The notes beneath the pieces are model-generated. The model had not been told where the DNA came from. It did not search any database and was given only the letters and a program-made list of their open reading frames with translations. Of a stretch of DNA of 64,000 nt, positions 25,403-34,650 are shown piece after piece. Origin of the DNA: Paenibacillus sp. PastM-3 (lineage in GTDB: Bacteria > Bacillota > Bacilli > Paenibacillales > Paenibacillaceae); NCBI RefSeq assembly GCF_029893965.1, contig NZ_JARXXP010000014.1:107683-171682 (forward strand). Reading direction: 5' to 3'. The position numbers and the translations under genes were made by a program. The first letter of the stretch is position 1. Each line of letters starts with the position of its first letter.

Positions 25403-26944
25403 TTATCCTTTTCGGTATTGGCTTGGCGATACGTTCATCAGCTTGCGGAACACTCTGGTAAAGTAGCTGTGGTCTGAATAACCGACAAGGCTGCTGATCT
25501 CGGAAATCGACAGGCCGGGGTTCTCTTTCAGCAGCAGGCAGGCTTTGCCGATCCGCACCCGGTTTAAATATTCGTTGAAGCCTTCCTTATTGTGCAGGGT
25601 AAAATAATTGGACAAATAGGACGGGTTAAAATGGAACTCCCTGGCGACTTCGGTCAGCGTAAGCTGGCCTGAATAATGCTCGTCGATGTACAGGAGTATC
25701 TTCTGCATCGCCGGTGTTCCGCCGCGGTTCTTCGTAACGCATTCGTTCGCATCCTGCAGAAACTGCAGCAGTCTAGCCTCTGTCTCAGAGGCATGCCGGG
25801 CCTCATGGATCGAGCGGAAGTATTCATATTTACTGTCGTCCAGAGCGCGGGCCTCATAATGGAACTGCAGCAGCATGCCGATGATTTGAAAAATGCTGTG
25901 GCACAGGAAGGACTTGAACTCGGACACTCCTGTATCCCGGCGGCCGGACATCGAAGATACATAAGCGCTTAACCGGGCAAAAGCCTGATCGAACTCCTGC
26001 CGGTTTAGCTCTGCAGCAAAAGCCTCCTGGTCAAAGACAGGCCCCGGCTGGACCTCTCCGCCATGATCCACCAGCAGACAGCGTTCCGGCAGGAAAAACC
26101 GGTGGTCCAGCAGCTTCATCAGCTCCTGCGAATAGACCGTGTGCAGCTCCGGCAGCTCCGTAAAGGTCCGGCTAACGGCCAGACTCAGAAACATATTGGC
26201 CCGGATTCCGGTGGTAAAGACCTGCTCGGCCATCCTGATCAGCGCCTCCCTGCCGTCTTCAGGCAGGTTAAACAGCAGCCGGACATGCCCGTCCTGCGTG
26301 GACAGCCGCCGGAAAGCCGGCGGATTGCCGCTGCTCTGCAGCAGCGAACGGATGCTGTTCTCCAGCCATTCCTCCTTGCGGCTGATGGCCGCTGCCTCTT
26401 CGCCTATATCCGCTACGATTAGCGCATAACCGGGAAACGGGAAAATCTCCTGCAGCGCCTCAGCCTCATACTCCACCGGATAGCCGGAGACGAGCTTATC
26501 CAGGATATAGCCGGCTGACTGCCGCTTGTCGTTTCTCCAGTCTACCTGCTGGAGCACCGGAATCCGCTGCGCCGTCTTCTTCAGCACGGCCAGCAGTGAT
26601 GCGGCTTCCAGCCTCGGCTTCAGGATATAGTCGGCCACCCCGCTCTGGAACGTCGAGCGCACATATTCGAACTCGCTGAAGCTGCTCAGCACAATCACTT
26701 CAATCTCCGGATACATGCCCTTAACGAGCCGGATCAGCTCCTCCCCGTCCATTACCGGCATAACAATATCCGTCAGGATAATATGCGGCCGCTGCGACTC
26801 GATCAGCTCAAACGCCTCACGGCCGTTGGAGGCCTCCCCGACAATCTGAAAGCCTTCCCCCTCCCAGTCCAGCAGATGAATAATCCCCTGCCGCACCAGC
26901 ATCTCATCATCCACCACTACTATTTTGCATAACGTTGTTTCCAT
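25403..26944 (-). CDS. Response regulator with AraC-type DNA-binding domain, YesN type
   Basis: 513 residues from the ATG at 26942-26944 (AAGGAG upstream). The receiver domain has DDE near the start and the phospho-Asp in ILTDIVMPVMDGEE. A long middle part of about 270 residues is followed by a two-helix AraC domain (TEVAREFHFNPSYLSNYF, then SISEISSLVGYSDHSYFTRV). It likely activates the lac-type operon directly downstream. Its partner is the kinase 25 bases behind. Confidence 0.92.
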   Translation of the reverse strand: METTLCKIVVVDDEMLVRQGIIHLLDWEGEGFQIVGEASNGREAFELIESQRPHIILTDIVMPVMDGEELIRLVKGMYPEIEVIVLSSFSEFEYVRSTFQSGVADYILKPRLEAASLLAVLKKTAQRIPVLQQVDWRNDKRQSAGYILDKLVSGYPVEYEAEALQEIFPFPGYALIVADIGEEAAAISRKEEWLENSIRSLLQSSGNPPAFRRLSTQDGHVRLLFNLPEDGREALIRMAEQVFTTGIRANMFLSLAVSRTFTELPELHTVYSQELMKLLDHRFFLPERCLLVDHGGEVQPGPVFDQEAFAAELNRQEFDQAFARLSAYVSSMSGRRDTGVSEFKSFLCHSIFQIIGMLLQFHYEARALDDSKYEYFRSIHEARHASETEARLLQFLQDANECVTKNRGGTPAMQKILLYIDEHYSGQLTLTEVAREFHFNPSYLSNYFTLHNKEGFNEYLNRVRIGKACLLLKENPGLSISEISSLVGYSDHSYFTRVFRKLMNVSPSQYRKG

Positions 26945-27148
26945 GGCTTCTCCTTTTCCGGACAAAAGTAAGACAAAAAACAAAATGAAACCCGCTTAGA
27001 TCAAGGGGTTCCATCTTACCTAAACAGGTTGGCTATCGGAATGTGAAACAGCTTTCATAATGATTTAAATTATAGGTATGCGGTGGGGGACTGTCAATTG
27101 AGTGATAAAGCGAATGATCTATTCGTAAATACTTCTCTGTAGGTAACT

Positions 27149-27201
27149 AAAAAACGTGCAGTAATCATGTACTCTATAAGATGTACATGGTTACTACACG
27201 T
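27149..27201 (-). terminator. Terminator of the ADP-ribosyltransferase-like two-gene unit
   Basis: On the minus strand a hairpin of about 18 bp (ACGTGTAGTAACCATGTAC and its near complement) is followed by six T residues, 15 bases after the stop codon. Confidence 0.85.
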
Positions 27202-27216
27202 CTTTAACGAGCCTGC

Positions 27217-27561
27217 TCAATTGGTTTTATGCTGCGCAGTAAGAGGCACCCGCCTGAATTTCTTTAACATTTTAGGATGCACCACTACCTTATTGGATGG
27301 AATTTGAACTCCATTTCGTATGGTAACAATATGGCTGGGGCCCACGATAATTTCCACACTCGGGTTAATTCCTTCTCTGGCCGCCTTCGCAATAGCTTTT
27401 CTCAAAATAGGATTTCGATTTATTTCTGAGAAGCGTGCCTTCGCTTCCTGTGTACGTTTTCTGATTAAATCTCTTCGCTCTTCTGTTTGGGGATGCATCC
27501 AATTAGCCATTTCTGGAGTATCGCGGACGGTAATCGTTCGATTCTCACCTGAATTTGTCAT
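27217..27561 (-). CDS. Small basic protein encoded with a probable ADP-ribosyltransferase
   Basis: 114 residues, strongly basic (EERRDLIRKRTQEAKARF; NKVVVHPKMLKKFRR), with no signal or membrane segment. The middle VEIIVGPSHIVTIRNGVQIP may be a small beta fold. Its ATG overlaps the stop of the upstream gene by four bases (ATGA), so the two are coupled. I do not recognise the family. By position it could be an antitoxin, an immunity protein or a helper of the enzyme; nothing in the sequence decides. Confidence 0.7.
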   Translation of the reverse strand: MTNSGENRTITVRDTPEMANWMHPQTEERRDLIRKRTQEAKARFSEINRNPILRKAIAKAAREGINPSVEIIVGPSHIVTIRNGVQIPSNKVVVHPKMLKKFRRVPLTAQHKTN

Positions 27562-28199
27562 TCTGTTCCCCTCCTGTATATAGATACTATCTCATAAACA
27601 TCATCTTGATTATGCGTAATACAGACCGATTCTGCTTCATCCAATATAGTTATTATAGCAAACACACGTTTAATTGACATCTCGGCTTTTATCACAACAC
27701 CAAAATGTTTATTAGCCGCAAAATGATTAGCAATGTTTCGATCAAAAGACCAGCTTGATAACGTTCGTGTATCTTCGAGTTTTAATCTATGTCCCACTTC
27801 TAAATGTTCGTCCATCCAATCCGGGCGCTCATTCCAACAAAGTCCCCTATACACAACTAAATGTGATATGCCCCTAAGGTTTAAAATACGCTGCGTGACA
27901 TCAAAAATTGCATTTACTGCCTGCTTTTGAACATCCGACAAATCCGCCACAATATGAGTTTCATAGCTCCCTAGTGGTAAACTTAATGTTTCTGCGATCT
28001 GTTTATCCATTGCAAGAGAGAGTGGGCTACTGGAGCTAAGCACCCATTCGGCACGCAATTCCAACACAGATTCTATAACGTCATCCTCATGTTCGAGGAG
28101 TAACATATAGCTTTGAAGATCCTCAAACTGTTGACCATTTGCACCATTAGTAATGACTTGTAGACCGTCTAAACCTTCAATTGTGACTCCTTCATCCAT
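27558..28199 (-). CDS. Probable ADP-ribosyltransferase (R-S-E class)
   Basis: 213 residues without signal peptide. The C-terminal half shows the three core parts of R-S-E ADP-ribosyltransferases in the right order: R118 in LVVYRGLCW, S148-S149-W-S151 in LSSWSFDRNIANHFA, and E188-A-E190 in ILDEAESVCIT, close to the ExE pair. Such enzymes move ADP-ribose from NAD+ to a protein or nucleic acid. Residues 1-90 are helical and unknown. The base composition is AT-richer than the neighbours, which suggests transfer. Family placement is by motif only and moderately sure. Confidence 0.6.
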   Translation of the reverse strand: MDEGVTIEGLDGLQVITNGANGQQFEDLQSYMLLLEHEDDVIESVLELRAEWVLSSSSPLSLAMDKQIAETLSLPLGSYETHIVADLSDVQKQAVNAIFDVTQRILNLRGISHLVVYRGLCWNERPDWMDEHLEVGHRLKLEDTRTLSSWSFDRNIANHFAANKHFGVVIKAEMSIKRVFAIITILDEAESVCITHNQDDVYEIVSIYRRGTE

Positions 28200-28364
28200 G
28201 CCCTCACTCCTGCACCCTGTATCATATTCATTATATATTTAATTGATTATACCATCCAAATTATCCCTTTATGTATTAAACTTCACCTCTTGCATTACTT
28301 AAACTAAAATCCCTTGAATACATTTACGAGTTATGCCGGAGAATTATGACTGCATATACATGTA

Positions 28365-28400
28365 ACGGCCCCGGTCTCTATAAATACAGGAACGGGGCCG
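28365..28400. terminator. Hairpin after the melA-acetyltransferase transcript
   Basis: CGGCCCCG pairs with CGGGGCCG over a loop of about 20 bases. There is no long T tract on either strand, so its efficiency is doubtful. Confidence 0.5.
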
Positions 28401-28428
28401 CTAAGGCTTAATAAAATTGAACAAACTC

Positions 28429-28906
28429 CTACACCAAATCCTCCCTCACTATCCGCCGCCCTTTAAAATAAAACTGCTCATCCTGCTCATTAATCTCACG
28501 CAGCACCTTACAAGGATTGCCGATGGCCACTACGTTAGCCGGGATATCCTTTGTTACGATACTCCCCGCTCCGATAACCGTATTATCGCCAATCGAAATG
28601 CCCGGGAGAATAACGGCGCCGGCGCCGATCCAGCAGTTCTTGCCGATTGTAACGGGTGCGTTATATTGGTACGCCTGTTCACGCAGCTGTGGCTACAGTC
28701 ACGTTCGGGCCGAACATCGTGTAATCTCCGACATAAATATGCGTATCATCCACCATCGTCAGATTGAAGTTCGCATATATATTTTTGCCAAAATGGACAT
28801 GTCTCCCGCCCCAGTTCGCATGAAACGGCGGTTCAATGTAGCAGTTCTCGCCGATCTCCGCAAACATTTCCCTCAGCATCGCCATTCTTTTGGCATACTC
28901 ATTCCT
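28429..28906 (-). pseudogene. Broken sugar O-acetyltransferase (LacA/Maa type)
   Basis: Left-handed beta-helix acetyltransferase text is clear: GENCYIEPPFHANWG, NFNLTMVDDTHIYVGDY, then in another frame NAPVTIGKNCWIGAGAVILP and GDNTVIGAGSIVTKDIPANV. The break is near 28690: the usual GHPILPELR-like loop after VTVATA is missing and the frame changes, as expected from a small deletion. The first 50 or so residues of the family are also absent, because the frame opens only a few codons before the fragment. It is downstream of melA on the same strand. Probably not functional. Confidence 0.85.
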
Positions 28907-28914
28907 TAATCTCC

Positions 28915-30216
28915 TTAACTAAATTTAGGCAGCCAGCTGCCGTGGGCTTCAATCAGATCATCGCACAATGCCACAATATCATCCAGCGACAGCTCGGCAG
29001 CCGTGTGCGGATCAAGCATTGCCGCGTGATAGATATGCTCTTTTTTGCCGGTTCTGGCGGCTTCGATCGTCAACAGCTGGGTATTGATATTCGTTCTATT
29101 CAGTGCAGCCAGCTGCGGCGGAAGGTCTCCGACATAGGTCGGGCTGATCCCGTTTCTGTTAACGAGACACGGTACCTCGACGCAGGCCTCATCCGGAAGA
29201 TTCGTGATTAATCCGGTATTCAGCACATTCCCGCCGATCGTGTAAGGGACATCCGTCTCGATGGCTTCAAGGATATAGGATGCGTATTCGTGCGACCGCT
29301 GATGCTCCAGATTAACATCCCCTACAAGCTCATCTCTCATCTTCGTCCAGTTACTGATCTGCTCGCGGCAGCGGCGCGGATATTCATCCAGCGGAATGTT
29401 GAGCTGGTCAATCAGCTCGGGATAATTTCTTTTGATAAAATAAGGATGGTACTCCGCACTGTGCTCAGAAGATTCTGTTACATAGTAGCCGAATTTATTC
29501 ATCAGCTCAAACCGGACCATATCAGAGTGCTTCCCTGCCTGCTGTTTCTCCTTAGCCCGACTCTTGATCTCAGGATACAAATCTACCCCGTCACGTGAAA
29601 CCTCCAGCAGCCAGGCCATGTGATTAATCCCGGCAATCCTTGATTTAACTCCCGTATCATCCATTCCCAGCGATTTGAAAAGCTCCGGCACACACACCTG
29701 CACACTATGGCACAACCCGACCGTCTGCACCCCGGCATACCGGCTCATATAGTTGGTCAGCACCGCCATCGGGTTAGTGTAATTGAGGAACAGCACATCC
29801 GGGCAGACCTCGCGGATATCCGCTGCGAACTCGTCCAGCACAGGAATGGTCCGCAGATTCCGGAAAATCCCGCCGATCCCGATTGTGTCCGCAATGGTCT
29901 GCCGGAGGCCGTATTTCTTGGGAATTTCAAAGTCAGTAATGGTACAAGGATCATACCCGCCGACCTGGATCGCATTGATCGCATACTTGGCTCCGCGCAG
30001 TGCCTCTTTACGGTCTGCATATGCCTTTATGTTGCATCTGCTTCCAGAAGTCTTGCGGATGTTGTTAAGCATAATTTCAGAATCGCGCAAACGCTCGGGA
30101 TTAATATCAAACAGGGCAATCTCAAAATCCTGCAGGGCCGGCGTAAGCAGGCAGTCACCAAGGACATTTTTAGCGAAAACAGTGCTTCCGGCTCCTAAAA
30201 ATACAATTTTGCTCAT
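28915..30216 (-). CDS. melA: Alpha-galactosidase, glycoside hydrolase family 4
   Basis: 433 residues. GH4 enzymes use NAD+ and a metal to open alpha-galactosides such as melibiose. The N-terminal Rossmann motif is FLGAGSTVFAKN; NYTNPMAVL and GLCHSVQ (metal-binding Cys and His) are the family marks. The length is usual. It is divergent from an AraC-type regulator and followed by the broken acetyltransferase, a typical pair for oligosaccharide use. Direct repeats TTGTTTAT lie in the shared promoter region. Confidence 0.93.
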   Translation of the reverse strand: MSKIVFLGAGSTVFAKNVLGDCLLTPALQDFEIALFDINPERLRDSEIMLNNIRKTSGSRCNIKAYADRKEALRGAKYAINAIQVGGYDPCTITDFEIPKKYGLRQTIADTIGIGGIFRNLRTIPVLDEFAADIREVCPDVLFLNYTNPMAVLTNYMSRYAGVQTVGLCHSVQVCVPELFKSLGMDDTGVKSRIAGINHMAWLLEVSRDGVDLYPEIKSRAKEKQQAGKHSDMVRFELMNKFGYYVTESSEHSAEYHPYFIKRNYPELIDQLNIPLDEYPRRCREQISNWTKMRDELVGDVNLEHQRSHEYASYILEAIETDVPYTIGGNVLNTGLITNLPDEACVEVPCLVNRNGISPTYVGDLPPQLAALNRTNINTQLLTIEAARTGKKEHIYHAAMLDPHTAAELSLDDIVALCDDLIEAHGSWLPKFS

Positions 30217-30267
30217 TGTTTATACGCTCCTTTTGTTTATTACCACTCTGTTGATAATGTTGTTTAT
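30216..30267. promoter_or_regulatory. Three TTGTTTAT direct repeats between melA and its regulator
   Basis: The octamer TTGTTTAT occurs at 30216, 30233 and 30260, in the 164-bp gap of the divergent pair. AraC-family proteins often bind direct repeats, but the sites are short and AT-rich, so chance cannot be excluded. Confidence 0.3.
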
Positions 30268-30380
30268 ATCCTTTACTATAAATTCACAGCAGCTGAATAG
30301 GCATGGAACATTGCCACCTCTGCATGGAGATTTGTAGTATCATTTATTTTCATTCATTTTAAAATGCAGGTGGTGCCGCT

Positions 30381-31241
30381 ATGGAAAACCCGGAACATTA
30401 TGAGTACAGGATACAGATTAACCCCTACCTATTAAACGCTGATCTGAATATAACCTTTGCCGGCGCTGCCAGGCCCGAACCCCGCCACAAAATCGGCCCC
30501 GCCGTTCATCCATACATTTTGATACATACCGTAGAAAGCGGCTACGGCACCTTCGTCTGGCAGGGTAAAAGCTACCGGCTTGGTCAGGGGGATACCTTTG
30601 TTATTTTTCCCGGTGTGTTATTCAGCTACGAAGCCGACCACACCGAGCCTTGGAGCTACCGCTGGGTTGCCATTCAAGGCCCGAGTGCCCTGGAGATGCT
30701 GAAAAAAACTGGAATCACCACTACCGATCCCATCGTAAGAGGTGCCGATCCGGAGCATCTGGCAGGCCTTTTTGAAAGTATCGAGCGGGTGCTGGAACAA
30801 CAGTCCGGCGAAACAGTAACAACCTTAGCTACGGACGGCTGGTTCCGCATTCTCCTTGCCGAATTTGCGCGCCTCAATGTCCATAAGCTGCGCTACTCCT
30901 CAGCCGATGCCTTAACAGACTCGGAACGTGCAGTGGAGCAGGCCATCCGCTGGTTCCAGACCCAATACATGCTGCCGGTGTCCATTGATAAACTTGCCGC
31001 CTCCCTGGGCTACCACCGTACCCATTTCACCAAAGTGTTCAAACAGCTGACCAGCCTCTCCCCCAAGCAGTACATCAATCAGGTCCGCCTCGAGCGGGCC
31101 AAGGAGCTGCTGCGCACGAATTTAAGCGTGGAGCAGGTGGGTAACTCCTGCGGGTTCACCGATCCTTTGTACTTCTCCAAGCAGTTCAAGCTGTGGACGG
31201 GGGAGTCCCCTAGTCAGTACAGGGAGGGGTTGCGGCGGTGA
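30381..31241 (+). CDS. AraC-family transcriptional regulator with cupin sensor domain
   Basis: 286 residues. The N-terminal 150 residues form a cupin sugar-sensing domain (HTVESGYGTFVWQGKSYRLG; GDTFVIFPGVLFSYEAD). The C-terminal AraC domain has IDKLAASLGYHRTHFTKVFK and VGNSCGFTDPLYFSKQFK. It is divergent from melA and likely activates it when alpha-galactosides are present. The ATG at 30381 has AGGTGG upstream, with short spacing. Confidence 0.9.
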   Translation: MENPEHYEYRIQINPYLLNADLNITFAGAARPEPRHKIGPAVHPYILIHTVESGYGTFVWQGKSYRLGQGDTFVIFPGVLFSYEADHTEPWSYRWVAIQGPSALEMLKKTGITTTDPIVRGADPEHLAGLFESIERVLEQQSGETVTTLATDGWFRILLAEFARLNVHKLRYSSADALTDSERAVEQAIRWFQTQYMLPVSIDKLAASLGYHRTHFTKVFKQLTSLSPKQYINQVRLERAKELLRTNLSVEQVGNSCGFTDPLYFSKQFKLWTGESPSQYREGLRR

Positions 31242-31260
31242 GCAGACGGGGATAATACGA

Positions 31261-31302
31261 AATAAGCCTGATTGAGCTATGGAGGGCTCTAATCAGGCTT
31301 AT
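31261..31302. terminator. Hairpin between the AraC gene and the histidine phosphatase gene
   Basis: AATAAGCCTGATT pairs with AATCAGGCTTAT around a loop of 17 bases, between converging genes. Short AT runs flank both arms. Confidence 0.65.
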
Positions 31303-31338
31303 ATCGGGTGTGTAACTGGTTTTTGCCCGGAGTTATGG

Positions 31339-31905
31339 TTAGCTGTATTCATTCCACTCTCTCGTCACTTTCACTAACTGTAGACCGGAAAATTCCGCCT
31401 TATAAATATCAGGCATGGATGTGGACTGCCAAAAGTCAAAGTCATAATGCGGATCAAAATAATGAAGCATTAACGTCATTATGTCCCCGTGTATTCCGAT
31501 TGCGACACTTTTTCCCTTATGTTGCGTGAGCAGTTGCTCTACCACCTGGATACCGCGCTTTTGGGCTCTTTCGGAAGACTCTCCGTGCGGAAAAGAAAAG
31601 GTGAAGTCCTGATAGACCAGCCTTTTCGCTTCATAAAAGCCAGTATCGGCTATATCTCCGATCGTCCTCTCCCTCAAGTCATTGATAAGCTGAATTTTGC
31701 GCATGCGTTCCTGCGCCAGCGGTGTAATCGTCAAGACTGCCCGTGCATACGGGCTGGAATAAAAGCAGTCTATGACCCTATTGTGTAAAATCACCTTTGC
31801 CCGCTCCGCATCCCGCTGTCCTTTAGGCGATAGACCTCTTTCGAGCTCCTTCCCTGCTACGTAGGGCGACTCGGCGTGGCGGATAAGATAAAGCATCGTG
31901 TTCAA
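31339..31905 (-). CDS. Histidine phosphatase family protein
   Basis: 188 residues from a TTG at 31903-31905 that stands 6 bases after AGGAGG; the next ATG is too far from this site. The catalytic motif is LIRHAES near the start, and the second His is in GIHGDIMTLML. Members are phosphoglycerate-mutase-like phosphatases for small sugar phosphates or phosphoproteins; the substrate here is unknown. A repeat cluster overlaps the region before the start. Confidence 0.85.
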   Translation of the reverse strand: MNTMLYLIRHAESPYVAGKELERGLSPKGQRDAERAKVILHNRVIDCFYSSPYARAVLTITPLAQERMRKIQLINDLRERTIGDIADTGFYEAKRLVYQDFTFSFPHGESSERAQKRGIQVVEQLLTQHKGKSVAIGIHGDIMTLMLHYFDPHYDFDFWQSTSMPDIYKAEFSGLQLVKVTREWNEYS

Positions 31906-31963
31906 GCTAAGCCTCCTGGTGCTTTGGCCAAATTCACTGCTGTTAGATTGAGTAAGACGGTTT

Positions 31964-32147
31964 AACTGCAGTTTGTGCAATTAAATCCAGCGTAAAATCG
32001 GACTTCAGCGTTTTAAGTGTATTTCGTGCAATTAAAATGGAGCAGTTAACCTATTTGGGCGCTTTTTCTTAAATATAAGTGTACAGAGTGCAGTTAAACG
32101 CTTTTCCGGCAAAAAAACAGGTGTTTTAGTTGTACAAAGTACACTTA
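31964..32147. repeat. Intergenic repeat cluster C
   Basis: Units with the same spacing as clusters A and B but another core: AAGTGTATTTCGTGCAATTAA (32015), AAGTGTACAGAGTGCAGTTAA (32077), one in reverse at 32126-32146 (complement AAGTGTACTTTGTACAACTAA), and a weaker one near 31964 with AACTG. Clusters A and B hold AAGTGG...CAACTA; here AAGTGTA...GCAATTA. The length of the unit is kept at 21 bases. Confidence 0.65.
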
Positions 32148-32200
32148 AAGCACCTTCAGACAGCCAAAAACCGGATGCAGTTTACTCTCAGAACTATAGA

Positions 32201-33265
32201 TCAACCAATCGTATCAACCACCTGGCCATCCTGATCCTTAATATAGGTCTTGTTCACCCGCAAGATCAGCCCTTTGGCCGAGGACAGCTTATATTCCCCC
32301 TCCAAAGGCAGAAGTGTCGCTGAGAGCTCCCGGGCAGTCGCCTCACTTAGGCTAACCCTTACAGTCTGTTCACTTTCCTCAAAGGCCGTCTCCGCCGCAG
32401 GCTGCAGTATGATCCGCAACTTTTGGCTGACTAAAGCCAGCTCCTTGCCTTTCGACAAACGGGCGCTAAGGAGTCTTGCCACCATCTCGGTCTGCTTGGC
32501 ACCCATCGTCAGAACGGCTGGTGCTTTGCCGAACAAGCGGCTTTTACCCGGCTCCCATTCCAGCTGATCCACATAGAAAAAGCCGGTGCTCGACCCGTCA
32601 CGCTCAATCCCCTCCCGAAGTGCATTCCTTATGCCGGGAACGTTCAGCAGTGAATCACGCAAGAGATCGGTGATATAGTACGGGAGCTCTTCCTGCGCCG
32701 CATGCAGAAAGGCATTCGTATTCCAGGTGGTCATTGCCTCCAGCTCATCCGCTGTAATCCCCACCATTTGCAGGAACTCGACCCGTCCATTAGGCGTATC
32801 TATCGCCGGAAGCTCCGAATCATCCGTAAAAGCAAGCGCAGTCAGCTTAGTGTCGGCCTCCAGACAGATCGGGCCGTTCGCATCCAGATAATGTCCGGAC
32901 GCAAAAATATTTCCGCTCGAAAATACATATCTCGCCATATTTTGCAGCAGATTCAGTGCCCAGGCCGGAGGCTCCTCCTCATCAGCGTTACGGATTAGCC
33001 GGAAGGTCAGCTCAAAACCGTAGCCGCTGTATTCCGGGTCACTGGACTCCTTGGCATACAGCTCTGAGAACCCGTACGTTACAAAATGCCAATGCGGATA
33101 AGGCTTCTCCGCCTTATAAGCACTGATCCCCTGCAGCGGGTCCTTGCCTCCCAGGCTATAAGGGATAAGAGCACCGTAATGCTTCGGCTCCTGTTCACCG
33201 TACAATCTGTTCATCTGCTCATCAATGGCGTCCCAGCCGGTTGCTTCGACTTCTTCCTCGCTCAT
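32201..33265 (-). CDS. SUFU (suppressor of fused) domain protein
   Basis: 354 residues. The N-terminal half has the SUFU pattern: GWDAIDEQMNRLYGEQEPKH, PHWHFVTYGFSELY and FELTFRLI. These domains are widespread in bacteria, often as immunity or accessory proteins; the role here is unknown. No signal peptide. The C-terminal 150 residues are more variable. AGGAGG is 7 bases before the ATG. A broken small gene lies upstream on the same strand. Confidence 0.85.
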   Translation of the reverse strand: MSEEEVEATGWDAIDEQMNRLYGEQEPKHYGALIPYSLGGKDPLQGISAYKAEKPYPHWHFVTYGFSELYAKESSDPEYSGYGFELTFRLIRNADEEEPPAWALNLLQNMARYVFSSGNIFASGHYLDANGPICLEADTKLTALAFTDDSELPAIDTPNGRVEFLQMVGITADELEAMTTWNTNAFLHAAQEELPYYITDLLRDSLLNVPGIRNALREGIERDGSSTGFFYVDQLEWEPGKSRLFGKAPAVLTMGAKQTEMVARLLSARLSKGKELALVSQKLRIILQPAAETAFEESEQTVRVSLSEATARELSATLLPLEGEYKLSSAKGLILRVNKTYIKDQDGQVVDTIG

Positions 33266-33413
33266 TTTGCTTCCTCCTATATTCAGCAGCTATGTATTAT
33301 TTCCAATATTACCCGACGCAATATTTCACTAACCAGGCATTGCCTGCAGACTGGTATTGGCTTATTCTCAAACGGACGTATTCGGTGTATCGCATAGGTG
33401 CCACTCATTTTGT

Positions 33414-33685
33414 TCATTGTTCCAGATCCCTTTTAGCTAAATCCAAGGCTACGGCTATTCTGATCTGATTAATCTTACTGAGGCCTTTGTGCAGACTTTC
33501 TATTGAATCCACACTAACTATTGGTGCTATCGCATGGTCGTAGCGGTCCAATTCTATTGTAACGACATAGTCGATATCCACGAGAAAAGTAATCTCAGCA
33601 TGGATACATCATTAAACAGATGTATTTTTGAAGCCTGTAATTCTTTTCGGAATGACTGCTCCGTAAGTGTTCCTCTAAGTTTCAT
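33414..33685 (-). pseudogene. Frameshifted small gene of unknown function
   Basis: On the minus strand an ATG frame reads MKLRGTLTEQSFRKELQASK and on to SMLRL, then stops early; one base off, the text continues as ITFLVDIDYVVTIELDRYDH and ends RIAVALDLAKRDLEQ. Joined, they give a protein of about 90 residues with protein-like composition on both sides of the shift near 33595. I do not recognise the family. A frameshift is the simplest reading. Confidence 0.6.
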
Positions 33686-33868
33686 GTCCCTGCACCTGCT
33701 CTCAGCGCTTTTCAACTGTAGTCCCATACCAGCTGGCCTTTTCTGATTTTTGTAGATCTATATTGTTTAATTCTACCAAACCAACACTTCCCGGCACAAT
33801 ATTGTGCATTGTCCCTGGTCGTTGCATTATTTTATAGTAAAAGAATAACTTCTGAAAGGAGCTGTTGT

Positions 33869-34579
33869 ATGAATTTAAAAGAAAAGCTGACAACAATAAA
33901 AGAAAACGGCTATCAGGCCCCTGTCAAGCCATTCCCGTTGGTGCAGGAAATGATAGATAACATCGGTTCTGTGGATGCGGAGCTGCGTTAGCTTGGTGAA
34001 TCGGATACAGACTCTGTCTTTACCCGGTCTTTTTCTATGCTAGTCATCCCGCTCCTTTTCACGAGGCACAATGCATCCCCTTTTCTCTCAAAAAAGGATA
34101 TTCAACAGATTAAACAATGCGTATTTTACAGTTTCCGGGAAGAGCGCGATTACCGCGGCTACGACGAACAAAAAGGCTGGGCCCACGCCACAGCCCATGC
34201 AGCTGATGCTTTAAATGAGTTGGCTCAATGCCCGGAGCTGGATCAGAATGACCTTGTAACCATCTTAAATTTGGTTTACAACAAGATGATCTTAACAGAG
34301 CGGATTTACTCCGACGGGGAAGATGAGCGCATGGTAAGACCTGTCATTAGTGTTTTAAATAGAAAGATAATCGGTCAGAGTTATGTAGAGCAATGGATTC
34401 AAAGGTTCGCTGACGTGGAGAAGAGTCCCGAATTCCTGCCGGCCTTCAGGCAAAAAAAAAACATAAAGAACTTTTTGAAAAGCTTCTATTTCCGGGTAAA
34501 ATACTACAAAGTAGATGCCGGCCTCTGTCCGGCTATTGAGGAGACGTTATATCAAGTAGAGAAAGTATACTATGCCTGA
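33869..34579 (+). pseudogene. Broken DUF2785 gene
   Basis: The ATG at 33869 (AAAGGAG upstream) gives MNLKEKLTTIKENGYQAPVK and on to ENIGSVDAELR, then TAG at 33989-33991. The same frame goes on with DTDSVFTRSFSMLVIPLLFT and GWAHATAHAADALNELAQCP, the core of DUF2785 proteins. About 30-40 residues that normally join these parts are missing, so an internal deletion left a stop codon at the joint. The second half (from ATG 34037) could still be made, but it lacks a ribosome site. Confidence 0.8.
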
Positions 34580-34650
34580 TTACACGGGAATCGGGGTGGA
34601 GAGGGTTATGCATAGCCGCCAACTCCCCTTATATTCCCCTGTTCAGAGTG

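Noticed and set aside
33283..33417. A 44-codon minus-strand frame after the frameshifted small gene
   Set aside because: The ATG overlaps the preceding stop (ATGA), but the text has no recognised family and the upstream gene is broken, so support is too weak.
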